Source: Halieaceae bacterium
Lineage (GTDB): Bacteria; Pseudomonadota; Gammaproteobacteria; Pseudomonadales; Halieaceae
Reading direction: 5' to 3'
NCBI GenBank assembly: GCA_011523115.1
Contig: WTHO01000233.1
Span: 1-25,856 of the forward strand
DNA: 25,856 nucleotides
This document shows positions 24,789 to 25,856 of this stretch, one piece after another. Made by a program: the position numbers and the translations under genes. Numbering within the stretch: position 1 is the stretch's first letter; each line of letters begins with the position of its first letter. The notes beneath the pieces were generated by a model. That model did not search any database. It was not told the origin of the DNA and saw only the letters and a program-made list of their open reading frames with translations.

Positions 24789-25856
24789 ATGTTGATGAAA
24801 GCGGGTGGCCGGATCATGAGTGCGGCCGAGTACGAGGAAAGCCTGCGGGAATACAGCCCGACGGTCTATGTCGATGGCGATCTTATCGAGTCGGTGGTCG
24901 ACGAGCCCCGTCTACAGCCAGGAGTTCGGGCCATCGGTGTGACATACGATTTCGCACAGAGGCCTGAGTACGGTGGCCTGATGCTGGCCGAGCAGGCGAC
25001 TTCCGGAAAAACCGTCAATCGTATGCTACACATCAATCGCCACAGCGAGGATCTGCTCTCCAAGCTCGAGGCGGTGCGACTTTTGTGTCGAGAGAGCGGT
25101 TGCGCGCAGCGTTATCTCACCCACGATGCGCTAAATGCCATTTACCAGGCGACTTGGCAGATGTCCGAGGATCATGGAGGTGAACAGCACGAGCGTTTTC
25201 TGGCTTACCTGCATCGTATTCAGGACGAGGATCTGACACTTGGGGTCGCCATGACCGATGGCAAGGGCGACCGCAGCAAGCGCCCCGGCGATCAGCAAAA
25301 TATTGACAGCTACGTGCACATCACAGAGCGACGCGCTGAGGGTATTGTCATCTCGGGCGCGAAGGCGATCGTGACGGGCGGCCCCTATATGCACGAGTTG
25401 TTGGTAATGCCATGCCGAACCATGCGCAAAGAGGATGCTGATTTCGCTGTTTGCTGTGCCGTACCGATCGATGCCAAGGGCCTCACCATCATCTCACGAC
25501 CGGCAGGCCGGCCCGGCGAAGCTGATGCGCAGTTCAGCTCCAAATATGGGCAGAGCGTTGCCGTCTGCCATTTTGACCAAGTGCTGGTGCCCTGGGATCA
25601 GGTGTTCCTGTCGGGAGAGCACGACTATACCGAGCACCTCGTTACGTCTTACGCCAATCATCACCGTCATAGCTGTATTGGCGCGCGGGCGGGCTTTGGT
25701 GATCTGCTCATCGGCGCCGGCTCGCTCATGACCGAGGCCAATGGGCTGGATATGGATGCCGTGCCGCATCTTCGCGACAGCATGGCGGAGTTGATCAAGC
25801 TGGTAGAGGGCTTCTTTGCCTGCGGCGTCGCAGCCTCTGTCTATGGTGTCGAAGAT
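24789..25856 (+). CDS. 4-hydroxybutyryl-CoA dehydratase-like / HpaB-superfamily protein (3' partial)
   Basis: The open frame runs off the window after 356 codons; the family is about 480-500 residues. The sequence follows clostridial 4-hydroxybutyryl-CoA dehydratase (AbfD): AAEYEESLREYSPTVYVDGDLIE, VTYDFAQRPEYGGLM, GKTVNRMLHI, AMTDGKGDRSKRP and FDQVLVPWDQVFL. From memory of AbfD, its [4Fe-4S] ligands are Cys99, Cys103, His292 and Cys299. Here C105 and H292 are kept, but Tyr109 replaces Cys103 and Ala299 replaces Cys299, and Val257 replaces catalytic Glu257. A normal cluster is therefore unlikely, and the protein may be a flavin enzyme acting on a CoA ester. The start at 24789 has GGGAG upstream; ATG 24816 is an alternative. 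It lies 20 bases after the MmgE/PrpD gene. Confidence 0.85.
   Translation, partial: MLMKAGGRIMSAAEYEESLREYSPTVYVDGDLIESVVDEPRLQPGVRAIGVTYDFAQRPEYGGLMLAEQATSGKTVNRMLHINRHSEDLLSKLEAVRLLCRESGCAQRYLTHDALNAIYQATWQMSEDHGGEQHERFLAYLHRIQDEDLTLGVAMTDGKGDRSKRPGDQQNIDSYVHITERRAEGIVISGAKAIVTGGPYMHELLVMPCRTMRKEDADFAVCCAVPIDAKGLTIISRPAGRPGEADAQFSSKYGQSVAVCHFDQVLVPWDQVFLSGEHDYTEHLVTSYANHHRHSCIGARAGFGDLLIGAGSLMTEANGLDMDAVPHLRDSMAELIKLVEGFFACGVAASVYGVED

Overview
The window looks like chromosome of a GC-rich gammaproteobacterium. The first 14 kb keep the classical gammaproteobacterial order cdsA-dxr-rseP-bamA-skp-lpxD-fabZ-lpxA-lpxB-rnhB-dnaE, all on the + strand with overlaps or very short gaps. The GC content, frequent GTG starts and the catabolic genes that follow suggest a marine or environmental lineage (Halieaceae/OM60-like is a guess, not shown). 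No tRNA, rRNA, CRISPR array, insertion sequence or prophage gene was seen, and no gene-free stretch exceeds about 110 bases.

Region 1 (1-14060) is the envelope-biogenesis and replication block. It covers CDP-diacylglycerol and isoprenoid synthesis (CdsA, truncated by the window edge, and Dxr), the sigma-E site-2 protease RseP, outer-membrane protein assembly (BamA, Skp), the early lipid A pathway (LpxD, LpxA, LpxB with FabZ), then RNase HII and the replicative polymerase DnaE. The only sizeable gap (3329-3437) holds a perfect 8-bp-stem hairpin just before bamA. LpxA carries Met at the acyl-chain ruler position where E. coli has Gly, which predicts a C10 rather than C14 3-hydroxyacyl donor.

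Region 2 (14050-19786) begins where accA would be expected and is absent. It holds a Nudix hydrolase with a lipoprotein signal, a DUF1244 protein, an isochorismatase-fold amidohydrolase on the - strand, an orphan AceE-type pyruvate dehydrogenase E1 (no aceF or lpd beside it), an HMG-CoA lyase and a nitroreductase-family flavoprotein.

Region 3 (19794-25856) is the most interesting part. A divergent locus has a MaoC-type hydratase and acyl-CoA dehydrogenase leftward, and a GntR/UTRA regulator, a CitE-like CoA-ester lyase, an MmgE/PrpD protein and a 4-hydroxybutyryl-CoA dehydratase-like (HpaB superfamily) protein rightward. The last gene runs off the window. The MaoC + acyl-CoA dehydrogenase + MmgE/PrpD + CitE set recalls the P. 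aeruginosa itaconate-degradation cluster, but no CoA transferase is present here and the regulator is of a different family. Two near-identical palindromes, ATGTCTGGACAA before gntR and ATGTCCGGACAT before mmgE/prpD, each overlap a -10-like hexamer at the same offset, and are the likely operators of the GntR protein. The dehydratase-like protein keeps only two of the four iron-sulfur cluster ligands of its characterised relative, so it probably does different chemistry.
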